From: Porogramme epimiltina
Taxonomy: Eukaryota > Basidiomycota > Agaricomycetes > Polyporales > Polyporaceae
Length of the DNA stretch: 64,000 bases
Assembly: GCA_900155495.1 (NCBI GenBank)
Contig: FTLJ01000232.1
Coordinates: 61,169 to 125,168, forward strand
Direction of reading: 5' to 3'
In this document: one piece after another, positions 39,314 through 51,904 of the stretch
Layout of the letters: each line of letters begins with the position of its first letter
Numbering within the stretch: the stretch's first letter is position 1
Notes under the pieces: generated by a model
What the model saw: only the letters and a program-made list of their open reading frames with translations
Databases searched by the model: none
Told to the model about the DNA's origin: nothing
Position numbers and translations under genes: made by a program

Positions 39314-42300
39314 TCATGGCTGCCCGCTGCGCGGACTCCGCGGCGGCTCCTCCATATCCACCAGGACCCCACTGTCGTCCCCAGCCTCGAACTCTTCGTC
39401 CTCGCGCCATTCCTCGATCAGGTCCTTCGTTTCCTGCACGAGCGCCTCCACCGCCTCCCCGCGCGACCAAGCCCGCACAAGCCCCTCCGCGTCCGCCTCG
39501 CCCAGCACGATCTCCCCGAAGCTCGCGGCCGAGTCAACAGAGGAGACCGCCGCAAGGGGCAGGAGCGGGTACCCCAGCAGTGCCTGCGCGACACGCACGC
39601 GCCGGAGCGTCGCGCGTACGAGCACGGGCGACTCCACGAGCATGTCCTTGGCGAGCGCGAGCGCGGTGCGCCCCGCGCCCAGCCCCCCGCCGCGCCGCCC
39701 GCTCGGCGAGAACGAGCGCGGCGCACCGCCGCCTCCGCCCCCGCCGAAGAGGTCGCGGGAGCCGGACGGGGAGAGCGGCCTGACGGGCCCGAGGTGGACG
39801 ATCTTGGGGCCAGACTCGCGCGCAGCGCGGCGCGAGGGCGTGAGCGGGCTCGGGAGGAGCGCGTACCCCGCCTGCCGCACCGTGCCGTCGTCAGTCGCAA
39901 GTGTGGGCCCGGCACGCCGCGGGGTCGAGGTCGTCGCGGAGGGGGTGGGGAGGTGCGCGCCGAATTCGTCAAACGTGGGGAACGTGGCGGAGGCGAAGAG
40001 GGCGGAGGTGCGCGGAGTCGAGGTGGCGCTGGAGGGTTCGCCAGAGCCCAGGAAGCTGCGGCGCGGCTTGGAGAAGACATTGGACACGGGGCGACTGCGG
40101 GGACGAGCGGGGCTTGGTGGGTAGATTGGGGTCGCTGTGCCGCTCATAGTGGAACCACCAGTTGAGGTAAGTTCTTGGTGGAGGAGAGCGACCTTCTCTT
40201 GGACGAACACACGCATCTGAAGGGCAAGCGGGTTGCGCCGAAGGCAGAGCCACTCGATGGTGGACCAAGTCATGTAGTCAATGATGCGTGGCCGTCGTTG
40301 GTGTCGTGAGTGTATGGATGGTCGTGAGATAGAAGGCGTGAGGAAAGGATTGTCGTCGGGCCCGAGGTTGAATGCGCTATTCTTTGGAGAATGTGTCGGA
40401 GATGGGGGCTCGGAATAGCCACCTCGGGAGGGGATAGCGAAGCCCGCGTCTCCCTCTGCAAGCGCACCTCGCAAAACAGCACCAATCTCGTTCCAAATAC
40501 CAGGGAGGATACCCGATATGTCCTGTTCTGCCCGAGTGATGATCACCTTCAAGATCTGCAGTGCGACCACAAGCCCCATCGCAGGTTTCGGGTTAATCGT
40601 CATGGTTGATGTCCGACTATCTGTGGACTTGCGACGTTCAAGGGGTGGAACTGCCGTTTTCGACTCCGGCCGAACGAAGTCGGCGCGCTGAATGACGCTG
40701 AGCACATGTGCCAGGAGACGCAACCACGCCTTCGAATAGATCTCCCTGCGCCATTTCTCCGCCCATTGGCTGTCGTTGGCGATTTCGACCGAGGTCTTCA
40801 TCCGTAGCACGAATGGTAGGACCACACCCGAGAGGAATTCGTAAGTTGGCTCACGCTTCTCCAGTTCCGCGACGACGTCCGCACCGACAGCGAGAAGTGA
40901 ACGATCCAACAGGTTGAGGAGGCTACCTCGAATGGCCAATGCCCATAGCAGGTTCTCTGATGCGGCCACTTCGCATGCCTCGAGCCCAGCGCTGCAGTAC
41001 TGGGCGACGAGGACCTGGGCGAATGCTGGCTGGTTGGCGAAGACCGTGTCTGACGCGAGGGCCGCGACGACATCGAAGACGCCGGAGAAGTCGACTGTGG
41101 CGGAGTACGAAGAGATGATCGGAGCCACGTCGGAGAGCACCGTTATGACTTCTTTCAGCTCCGGTTTGGTGGAGCGTAGGAGCACTGCCCGCATGTAATT
41201 CGCAAGGAAGGTGGCCACCTGCGGAACGCTGGAACGGGAGTCCTTGAGAATCACTTTGACCATCTCCAGCGTGCGCTGAGAGGCATTGGATGAAAGCTGG
41301 CCACCCTCCCTGGTGAATCCCACGACGAGCGTAAGGAAGTCTAGGCGCATAGCGAGAAGCTCCGAAGGAATAGAAGCTTGTGAGATGCTGGCTTGGCTCA
41401 GCCCAGCTTGAGAAACGGCGTTGGTACCCAGTTCATCGACCTGAGAGGCGCTTTCGGAGGTCTTCACCTTCGCTACCCCCTTGTTCAGAAGAATACCCCC
41501 CAGAGCATTGATACCATCCCGAAGGACGGTGCGCGAGGATGTGGACGCGTGGTAGAGATGTGGGGCCATGAACATCAAGAAGCGGAGGAATTGTTGCGCA
41601 CGAAGGATAGTAGGGTTGTGGGCGATGACGGTGAGGAACAATCGCACGAGGTCGTCCATGCCAAGCCTCTTGCTGTCGAACTCATCGGGAACGTCGACCG
41701 TGAGCTGGTTCTTGTCCTGCGTATTTCGGTGAACGGAGGCCAAGAATGCCTGAGGGACCTTCTCCGCGATAGTGACCATGATCGCCTCCTGCTCCTCAAC
41801 CTTGGTGAGCGCGCTAATGCCGACAACTTCCGGGTGAGTAAGGGGAGCAGTGCTCATAAGGGTGGAAAGCAGGGAGAAAATGTCTCGGCAGATTTCAGGC
41901 CCATCGACGCCAGGTAAAGCAACAACATTCGACATGACGTCACAAGTTTGAAAGATGAAGGATTCTTGGTGTAGGGCGAAGAACCGGTTTACGGCGAACT
42001 CAATGATGGCCCGGATACTGGGATGCGACTTCGCCTCGCAATAGACCTTTACGACGGCAGGCATGAACATAGTGTATCCTCCACCGGACGTGAAGAGACG
42101 CCTAAAGCGGGTGCTGGCCACCAGATAGTCTGAATTGACGTTCAGTAGACGGCACACTCATGAAAATGTTCCAACTCACTGAGGATGGCTTGCGCAACTA
42201 TCCCAACGTCGTCGCCGTGAGCGAGGAGGATACGATTGAGGCCATCCAGGAGCATCGACAACTCTTCACGGTCGTTCAAATGCCGCGACATCGATCGGAA

Positions 42301-45300
42301 GACCTGATGTAGCAGTAGCAAGTGACTCCTAGCGAGCGTTAGGGACAACGCCGTCAGAGCTGCGTTAGGAGGAGCATGAGGCGGTCCTTGGGCGGGGATG
42401 TATGCTGTTAGGGGGATGGAATTCTGATAGCGATCGTCGAAGTTCACAGGGAGTGCTAGGGCAGCGAGGTTCTTGCGATACACTTTCACGTCTTGCGCGT
42501 TCCGGCGGAGCATGTTGAGTAAGAAGAGATTTTGGGCTGTACGGACCATCGTAACCCAAACCACGGGAGCTGGGAGGGAGCTGAAAGGGTCGTAGTTGGC
42601 CTCTAGAGACTGTGGAAACATAGGCCCAGGCTGAGGGGGATCTTGCCACCAAAGTGATCCGGAAGGAAGGAGTAACATGTCGACCTTGGCGCGACGGATA
42701 TCACGCATCGCCATTTTGCTAACTTGCGGAACCAGTTTTGCGATCATAGGCGCGGCGTATCCATATCCGAAGAGTGTGTTTCTGGCTTCAGAATCCTTCA
42801 TCCCGCCCTTCAAGAAGCCTACGACATGGTTGAGCACATGGTGGGCAACTCCTGGGGGTAGGATGTGCTCGCTGTGGAGGAGGTTCCGCAGAGTGGTGAT
42901 GGCGGAGATGACTTCTGAGGGATCTCCAGAGAGTTGGCTGAAAACTGAGCGAGACAGGATAGGAGGGTCGTCGCGCATAAAGTCGAGGATCAGCGTCTTC
43001 GCGGTGTTGGCAACGACAAAGTCGCTGTCTTTGATCATCGCTGCTAACCGGGGGAACAACTCCACCATTGTGGACACGAAGACTGGTCGTCGCTTGGCTC
43101 GCGTATGGGTTCCTACGCTGGAGTCTTTCCTGCCGAGCGGCGATTCCCGTGGGGATCTCGACGGTGACGGTTCCGGGCTAGGGCTCGGGCTAGGAGAGTC
43201 GAGGAAGTTCAAATCCGAATCCAGGGAGGTATTCAACGAATCCAGCTGCTGAGTAGGAAGACGCGACATAGGAGTCTTCATCCATTCTGTCTTCGGGTCC
43301 ATCTCCCCGCGCTCCTCTGCCCACCCAACTTCTGACAACCTCCGACGGAGCTCCAAGGGCAGCACATGGCCCTTGCTATCCTTGAAGTCGTTAGGGTCCT
43401 CTTCGATTTCGAAAGCACTCGCGCCGATGTCTGTCGGTACAAACTGGATAGGCGGCCGGGTGAGCCTGAAAGGACGACGGTATGTTCGGTCGGTAATGAC
43501 ATCTTGTGAGAGGAGCTGGTATCGCCAACTGGCCATGGTTGCTACGCGCTGGATAGCTTTCCGACGTATCGATACATCCTGGCTGCATTGCGGCGCTGGA
43601 TCAGACTCTACTTCTCCGTGCGGGATACGAATCGGCACACCTGGAGAAGTCTCGCATGATCAACCCCGAGAACTCATCCGGTATCCTCTCCGCACATTGC
43701 ATGACAAGGAAGCAGGTCTGCGCTTAAGAGTCAGGTATAGCGCAGGGGTATGGATCACTAGTGCTTACTGGAGCAATTACATGCGAGGCGTTGTGGTCCA
43801 GATGTCGGTACCAGAGAATAGGGCCCAGTTGTATGTAATCGTTAGGCTGAAGTAGCCCAGAGACAGTCACCAGTAGTTCAAGAGCGGTGCTGACTTTCTT
43901 GTCAACAAGGGAGCGAAGAAGCATGAACCGGTCGTCGAATACATCCAATCCGATATCCGCAGACCCGGTTTGAGACGAGAACTTTGAATGCTGGCGGTCC
44001 TGACTTGAAGAAGCGACAACTGTCCTGCGCTAGTAAAGATGACGTCAGGAATAAACCCACAACAGGTAAACAAAATTGCGCGTTCACCTTATTGCCCCCA
44101 ATCAGGCCAGCCTTAGCTTGCTGGTACAAGGCAGTTAGCTTGTCCAAGGTGTTCTCGGCTTCATCTTCGCCCAGACCTTCGTCGGGATCGGTATCGGCAT
44201 CAAACAGGTATGATGACGTCCAGCTCACTACCGAGGGTAGCCACGAAGCACTAGTAGAAGGCTATTTAGTACTGGGCTCCATGCCGAAGCGAAACCACAC
44301 ACCCTTTCAGGGATCGTGTAAGCAGCCTGCACTCGCGAAACAGAGCGCAGAACAGCAGTCGTTGAGACGCCGGAATGAGGGTGTGTCTCTCCTGAGAGGA
44401 GCAGGATATCAGAGCGAGCGCTAGCGAGTGAAAGTGCGTACAGACCTTGGCTTCAAGCAACATGCCGAGCTTTGCCTCCAACGTCATAGAAAACTTCACT
44501 GCCACGGAATGCTGCCCATGGGACATCGTTAACTCTTCATCGACTGCTGGTGAATCGAATGGCCGCTCACCGAGGACACATCCTTCGACTGCCGCACCCT
44601 CTTCATGTGCTGTATCAGCTCCACTAGGATCGTCATCTGCCCGTATCGCGCCTTCCCCTTCGCCAGCTCAGGCACCGAGCCCTGTGCGGAAGGACGCGAC
44701 GTCGGGTCTGTCATGAGCGCGACGGACATCATGTCCGCACTGTGCGTCCACATTCCGGGATAGAAGCGCGACACGGCGTGGAGCGCGCAGAGCTGGTTCG
44801 CGATCGTGAGGTCTTTCATGGACACGGCACAGGTAAAGACGGGTTTGAAGAACGCCTTCGGACAGGTGATTGCGGATGACTCGAGGAAGTCGGAGAGGGG
44901 AGCGCAGGGGAGCTCGGGAGGGTCGTTGATGAGACGCTGTGAATGAGGTCAATCCTAACGTCGGAAGCATCGTGGAGTGTATGCGCACATCAGTGATAGT
45001 AGGGAGTAGTTGAGGAATGAGGGATCCTCGGACATCATCGTGAAGTTCCTCAAGGACGGGCAAGACACGGAGGATGACGGCCCATTCGCCATGGGCTATC
45101 TGAATACGGGCGACGTCGCTTAGTCAATATGAGGGCGATGCCACCCGATATTACTCACAAATTCTTGTAGTGAATTCTCGACGCCCTTGCGCCACTTGCT
45201 TGTCTCTTGTAGCCAATGCGAGAAGTAGAGGAGCACCCACTCCCGATCGCGGAACCCGCGGACGCACATGAGTTCCAACACGAGCCGAATGATGTTGCTC

Positions 45301-47178
45301 CGGATCTCGTCCACGGTCGCGAACACATCATCTTGCATCGCCTCCACCTCAGGGAGAATTCGGGTACGCAAGAGGTGAAGGATCACTGTAGCGTCCGCCA
45401 TGGTGACGCCGGGCTCCAGAGAGCCGGTGTACAGGAGAGAGACAGTGGAGTTGACGAATGTCTTCAGCTTCCGCCACGTCATCGTGGTGAGCAGAGGGGA
45501 GAGCATGGTCGAGTCGTCCGAGGATGACCAGTTCTCCTGAGTAACAAAATATATTGAGCATCATATCGACGCTTGCGACGCCGAGAACGAACCTCGATGA
45601 GGTGATGGAGCGTCCACCGTCTTGATGCCTCCGAGCCCACCTCCAGACATCCGATCACGCTCTCCGCGACGATAATCTCCCGGACCTTCTCCTCGCTATC
45701 TCCATTTGCGTACCGCACACCGTACTCCTTCTCAAGCGCCTGCTGGGAAGGGGTGCCGACTTGCCCGTCCTTGATGGCCATGATGGATGCTGCGACGGTG
45801 TCTGCCTCCGTCATGGAGTCCGTAGAGGATCGAAGGATTGCTAGCAGGGAGAAGAGACATTGGAGCAGTGTTTGCAGTACGGCGGGGGTTTCGGCCTGAA
45901 ACGTCTTCTGAGTGAACAGGATGGACGACAGAGTGGCGATGATACGCATGCGCGACCTGGAGTAGACGGACGCGGCCTTGCAGCACCAGATGCATCTGTC
46001 TAGTTCAGCCTGCACCCTACATAATGAGCGTTGGAGAAACGGAGATGTATGCGAAGACGTACCTCGTTGGTAGGGGCCCTCCAGGTCCTTATGGCATACT
46101 CGAATGTCTCGACCGCCGTCTGCTGCTCCACGCCCACCTGGTCGTTGCTGTGTGGACCCAGAAAGGGTACCAGCAGCGCGGCCAGCACCTGCGTCTCGCA
46201 CGGAAGGGCCTTGGGCCTGTTGACGGACGTCGACGACGTGAGAGCTCGCGCGATGTGCGTGACCGTCGGCGCTGCGCGCGAGTTCGCGCCGAGCGACATG
46301 ACGCTCTGCGGACGGCGCCCCCCGCCCGTCATCTGGCGCACGTGCGACGCCGCGGCGGCACCCACGGTCGTGGTCGACGCGTTCGCCGAGGCCGACTGCA
46401 AGAACGGGAGGTGCAGGGTGGACCCGATCGTGTTGTGCGCAACGACCTCGGGCTTGTGCGCGCGCGCGGACACGTCCCCGAAGCGCACCATCAGGCACGC
46501 GCGGCGGATGTCCTCCGCGAGCCGCCGCCCCTCATCGTGCGCGATGTCGCGGACCTGCTCGACGACGTGCCGCATCGAGCGCTTCTGCCCGAAGCGGTAC
46601 CCGCGCGGCGTCGACGGCCGCCCCGGCGTGGGCGCGGCGGAGGACGCCGCGGTGGACGGGGTGTCGGGGAGGCCGGACGGCATGGGAGGCGGGGTCGCGG
46701 AGCGCACCGAGGACGAGGAGGGCATCACGACTGAGCGGATCGTGTCCCACCGCCGGCGCGACGGCGAGGGGGGGACGTCGTCGTCGCGCGCCGCGATGAG
46801 TGAGCCACCGAGATTGAGAGGGGGGATGTTCGCGCGGGCTTGGCGGGGCCCTGGACGAGCCGTCGCAGGGGTCTCGGGAGGTCTTGGTGTGAGCACGTCG
46901 TCTTCATCGCCGAACGGCTCCGGGAGCTCCTCGACTGGGGATTGTACCATGCCCTTCTCCGTCCATATTCCCTCCGTAGCATCTCCGAAGGGGTCAACGC
47001 CCTCCTCTATCTTCTCCGAAAGCGCAAGGAGGGTGGAAGACGAAGAGGACTGCTTACGCCAGTGAGATTTCTCGCTCGATATCGACGCAGCGTCAGACTC
47101 GGAGCCTGTGCGTTGCTTGGAGAAGAACCGGCGGGGGGGAGGTCGACCGCCTGAGGGCTTTTTAGTGCCAGAGGACAT
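39314..47178 (-). CDS. Giant helical protein, UNC80-like, 2371 aa
   Basis: Eleven exons: 47178-46063, 46009-45593, 45536-45159, 45099-44989, 44936-44571, 44511-44442, 44227-44088, 43990-43769, 43717-43641, 43582-42180 and 42129-39314; all phases close. The N-terminus (1-280) is Ser/Pro-rich and disordered. The body is made of hydrophobic helices in HEAT/armadillo style without membrane spans. One segment, YLVASTRFRRLFTSGGGYTM then MPAVVKVYCEA, resembles my memory of the UNC80 C-terminal domain. In animals UNC80 is an auxiliary subunit of the NALCN channel, whose fungal relative is Cch1. The last 250 residues are again disordered. Exon 6 and the last intron were placed by phase. Alternatives are other large alpha-solenoids such as Furry/Tao3-type proteins; the family name is less certain than the gene structure. 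Confidence 0.6.
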
Positions 47179-48849
47179 GGTGGCTCCTGCGGTAGATGTC
47201 AGGACACGGTTGTATGCGTGCGCGAGGAAGACGAGGCGTCGTCCATCTCCGTAGAATGTGAGAAAGGGAGGAAAGATGCCGTCGGCCTGCGTGTCCACAG
47301 CAGCTGAGCACGCCGACTTCCTGCTCACACCAGACGGCACCCAAGCGTTTGTGCGCAAATATCTCCTCAATGAATACACTCACAGTAGCCAAAGTCTACC
47401 CTCCTTCCCACAGGCTATAGCTCCTCCTCAGCACAGACGGAAGGTTGAGTCCCAAATTGAGGGTATTGAAATCCGTGGAGTCGGCCGGGCCTGACTTATT
47501 CTCTGTGGAAGTTGGATTTCTGTGTATCTGAAGGTGTAGAGTATCTGAGGAAGATGCAACTGTCGGCGACAGGGCTGCGCGCGAGCTCATCGCGTCGTGT
47601 TGCCCAAAGATGGCACAGCCCGCCGCTCGGGATTCCATGACGCCGGTAGATCACTCCCAGGCTTCGTGGCCGGATGACAAGTCTCGTCGAGCCTGGCGGT
47701 AGTAGTCCTTGGGTATACATGCTGTTCCTTTCAACCCAACACGGCTTATCATACGGTAAGCCTGTTAAGTTACACGGGCCCTCCGTACCTCTGACGTCCA
47801 TATCAGGATGACAGTACTAGGTAAATACTATATCGGCCCAGGCTACGAGCTTCAAGGCAGGGATACCTAGAATCGAGTGAGGAGTCAGGGAACACTGTCC
47901 GCGCCAATACAATAGGGCGTTCAATTAGCCGTGGTGCTTCCTTCATGGATGTACTTAGGGAATAAGTAGGGAATGGACAGTGGACTTCCTATCAGCGCGT
48001 CACGTGCACCAAAATGAATGGAGTTGAAGAGGCGCGCAATCTGTTCGTGTCTCTTGAATCCGTGGACATGTAACTATGATAGACGTTAGTCATTCGCTCA
48101 GGTTGCTGAGCAGAATCGATTTGCACCACAGTCAGACAGCAAGTTCGGTACAAAGATGATCTCGATCCCAGGTCAACGGGAACACCCGATTTGATGAATA
48201 CATGGGCGCTACTGGACAGTTTTCCCCTCTAACTTGCACTCCGCAGTCCCTCAACTTCACGCGAGAGAGACGGAAGGCTAGCACACGGAACATCAAGGAC
48301 TCATCATGTCGAAGACTCTACAGTTGCGACACGCTACAGCATCCGGACCGCCGGATAGCGCCGCGCTGGTATTGATCAATCTGACGACAGGGAAGCTTGA
48401 TCGGACTCCCGCACGAACCATGGGTGTTGGTTCCGCAAGCGCTGCATCTCTTCGGCGTAGGCAAGAGACCTTCTCTGGGCTCTTGTCAACTGCACAGGTG
48501 GTCGCCCCGTCAGACTTCTGCTGAGCAGGATCTTCAGTTGACATGGCAAACACAAAAGCCTCCAACAGCTTGAGGTATGTCGGCGCGCTCTTGGACACCC
48601 GTTGCCGACAGTACGACAACAGGCACGCACCCTTGCGCAGCCTGTCAGTGGGCCATCATCTCGACCACACGGCAGCTCACGGGGCGCCACAGCCTAATAC
48701 CATGAGCTCGCGTGCCTCCCGGCTCAATTTAGGTCATTTAAATCGTGACCGCGCCGGGAGACAGCGCTGCCGCCCATCTGACGCTATCTACAAGCCTCGC
48801 CCTAAGCTCCCGCGTCTTCGCTGCGTACCGCCTCCTCCCATGCTCTGAC
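47179..48849. other. Divergent intergenic region, 1.7 kb
   Basis: It separates the UNC80-like gene (minus) from the first Cys-rich membrane protein (plus). Base composition turns AT-richer here. Frames such as 48293-48619 minus have no homology signal that I recognise. Confidence 0.5.
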
Positions 48850-50256
48850 ATGTTCCTCTCACTCCTCGCCCCCATAAGCCTCGTCATCTTGTCCACACGG
48901 GGAGCCGCTGCGCAGACTCAAAATGCTAGTACGGATGTCGTCTGTGAAGCACAGTTCGATTGGGTGAGCCAGTTCAGGCATGGGGGTTCCGTGGTTGAGG
49001 GCTTATTGTGTCCCACACGCACACACAGATGAACAACGGCGTGGGGCAGAACCCGTGCTTAGTATCGTCGTATTTGCGCATCCCGTGTCAGGGAGCTAGT
49101 ATGTCCTCCTGCGTTGCAATCCGCTCAACCCGCGCTGAGACACAGCCGTGGGACAGACACACTATTGTCCGTCAAGGAGGATGGAGCTTATGTAGGGTCA
49201 ACAGGTGGCCACACCAACACGTGCTACTGCAACACTGTCTTCTACTCCACATTGGCAGCCTGCGCATATTGTCAAGGTGTATTGGACCCCAATGCTATCC
49301 AAACGTACGTCTTCAAGCGCCCTTGTCTCTCATCGCCTGACATTCACCCGGAACGCAGATGGAGCGCCTTCATTTCGAGATGTGCAGTTTCAGACCTCTC
49401 AATCGGACGGTGAGTAACAGCTTCGAACTCCGTTAGCGTCTCCCAAGGTTTTCATATGTTTTTCAAGGTATCCCACCGTGACTCCGCAGGGTACGCAGAT
49501 ACCGGACTGGGCGTTCATTTTCAACGGATCGGTGAGAAAATCATCCACGATGGCGGTTACACGCAGCTGATGATGCGTTGCCTTACAAGTCCGATTACAT
49601 GAATGTCACCCAGATCAAGCTTTTCGCTGGTATGTCCTCCTGCACCTCCGCATGTGTACACCAATTCAATGCATGTCATCTCATCCGAGCAGAGGGTGTA
49701 ACGAGCACAGCCTTGACGTCGACCACATCCACCACCTCCTCATCTAGCACGTCTAGTTCATCTGTTTCCGCCTCCACGACCCCTAGCGCGGGCCCGAACG
49801 CAGACACTACCGCCTCGAGCAACCACTCTAGCTCGAACACGGGCGCCATCGTGGGAGGAGTAGTCGGCGGAGTCGCCGTGCTCGCCATCGCCGCTGTAGG
49901 CGTCTACTTCTTCTATTATCGCCCTAACCGCCGGCCGCCCTCCCGACTCTTCACCCGACCTACGCGGGGCACGCAAGACGTAGGCGGACACATCAACCCC
50001 TTCATGACCGAACGCGAACAGGCGGTGTTCTCTCCGACGTCGACGCGTCCAGCTATGACCATCTATGTGCGTCCCCCGTTCTACCTCAGCCGGCATACCG
50101 CTGACATCGAAGGGTTATCCTTCCTCACAGAACCCGGACGATCCGAGCACGTTCCCTCCGGCTACTGAGTACCAGGAGTCCTCTGCCGGGGCACCCAGCT
50201 CGTTCTCCGATGCTAACGGGCAGCGATACCCCTTGAGGAGTGAGATCATGACATGA
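48850..50256 (+). CDS. Cys-rich single-pass membrane protein, copy 1 (328 aa)
   Basis: Eight exons: 48850-48963, 49029-49098, 49157-49304, 49359-49409, 49468-49531, 49590-49629, 49693-50066 and 50131-50256. A signal peptide covers about 1-22. The ectodomain has a regular cysteine pattern: FDWMNNGVGQNPCL, then TCYCNTVFYSTLAACAYCQG, then WSAFISRC, then IPDWAF. A Ser/Thr-rich stalk leads to one membrane span (about 213-238, GAIVGGVVGGVAVLAIAAVG) and a cytosolic tail with NPDDPSTFPP near its end. This matches a large basidiomycete family of unknown function that looks like a surface receptor or wall sensor. Exons 2-6 are identical in length to copy 2. The in-frame run-on after 50066 was rejected because the last exon aligns with copy 2. 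Confidence 0.82.
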
Positions 50257-51904
50257 CTTACAGCGGATGTGGGCTCGAGTGGTCGGCCCGGACGGGAAAA
50301 TCCGATGCACTGAGCAATAGAGTCGAGTACTATCTATCTTGTGGGACTTCATCCATTTGATATCTAGGCCGTATAAAACTATATGTTTCGGCACCCTGTG
50401 CACGAGCTCACTACAGCTCGCGAAGTCTATTCGTTCGTGATCCCAGGTTACGGATACGGTATATCACGATACAGCCGTTAGTAGTCTAATACTTACTTGA
50501 CGGCTTTTGAAGGTGGTATTTTCGGAGTTTCAACTTAATCTATCTCAGCCTTCAAGTCATCGTGCTGTGCTACAAGCTCGAATCCTGCTAAGTGACTCAC
50601 ACTGTGTAGCCTGTAGCCTGTTCGGTGGTCTTTTACTGTTTTTCACAGACTCGTGTACCTTCCATCACCCCTATGTTTGCGTCTCCGCCACATAAGGCGC
50701 TTAAGACGTGTCGTTCGACGTCAACGTCATCATAAGTGAGTAGTTCCATTGTACGGCCGCCTACCGCCTAATACTCAGAACGTGATTCAGCCTGGATGAA
50801 TGTTTACGCTTACTGGATGGATGTGTGCCATGACGGTGGGTGTGGTCCTCATCAAGGACACTCAGGTCATAAAGGTTGCTAGGCCTGTGAAGCAACAAAC
50901 CTCAGTGGCGTGAACCGCACAGATCGGAACGGACTTGAAGGCGAACACGCTGTGCGACTTGGAATCAGTTGTAGATCTGACCGAGGAGTCTAAATGCAAC
51001 TCATACCGCAAGAAAAGCAACCCATAAAGAAATACACTTTCGGCAGTGACCTCAAGAAAGCCACTCTTGTAGATGTCTAAAAATAAGGTACGCCACAGTG
51101 CCTCGTTTCCGCCCTGTATCATCTGGTCTCCAGGAGCAAACATAGCTTGCTTGTTCCCGAACGTTGCTCACAGCTCATGCAGGAAATTCGTTTTATCTCG
51201 GAAATGAAATACACACTCCAGTGGCGCCTTTGCCTTTGCCTTGTATACACCGGTATATCATTGAGAACCTCCAAATCCCTACTTGGAAATTTCTCCTACA
51301 AAGTGAGCTCAGTCTGTCGGTCTTTGTTGATACACGGATTGATGAACTCCGTATCCGGCTTCGTCAGACTTAGGTAGTTCTCGGGGAGCGATGTTGGGCA
51401 GGGAAGGTTACATAAATATCATCTCCCACATCGATGGTCTCCAGACTGATCCTCGTTGAGCTGAAGTACAAGCTTAGTCCCGCCGACCGCGGGCGTGTGG
51501 ATGCGACCGGAACGCATGCGCGGTGCTGCTGAAACTTACATGGGCATACCACTAGCAGGATCTGTAGGTCTGTTGTCAAGATTTTCCTTCCTGCAAAGGC
51601 AAACTCCGAGCTGCTGTTACTGCGGGTGGCTACGCCGTGAGTATCTCTGTCCAAGTTTCAAGACAGTTATTCAAGCCTAAGCCACTAATCATCCCGACAA
51701 AGCGGTGTGCGACCGTGTCACGCAATGTTAACTTTACCGAAGCCTTTGCTTCTGCCGACACCAACGCACTCTGTGGTCGCGCCCCGTAATCTAACATCTG
51801 TTTCAGCGTCGTGCTATCCGGCCCCGGGATTCCTATTTATAATATCGCTCATTTTTGTTCTTCTCCGCTTACCCCTCCGATCGTCTTTCTCTTACCCAGC
51901 TGCT
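50257..51904. other. Spacer between the two Cys-rich membrane genes
   Basis: 1.65 kb. It contains minus-strand frames 50862-51143 and 51370-51654 and plus-strand frame 51164-51373 whose translations look more protein-like than the background, but no gene structure or family is recognised. It may contain a decayed gene. The part just before 51905 must be the promoter of copy 2. Confidence 0.45.

Noticed and set aside
42130..42179. Two separate genes divided at 42.15 kb
   Set aside because: The overlap of two long frames is explained by one 50-nt intron with donor GTGAGT, branch-like TACTGAACG and acceptor TTCAG.
43847..43870. Short intron in the UNC80-like gene
   Set aside because: It would be only 24 nt, and the reading frame is open and coding across it.
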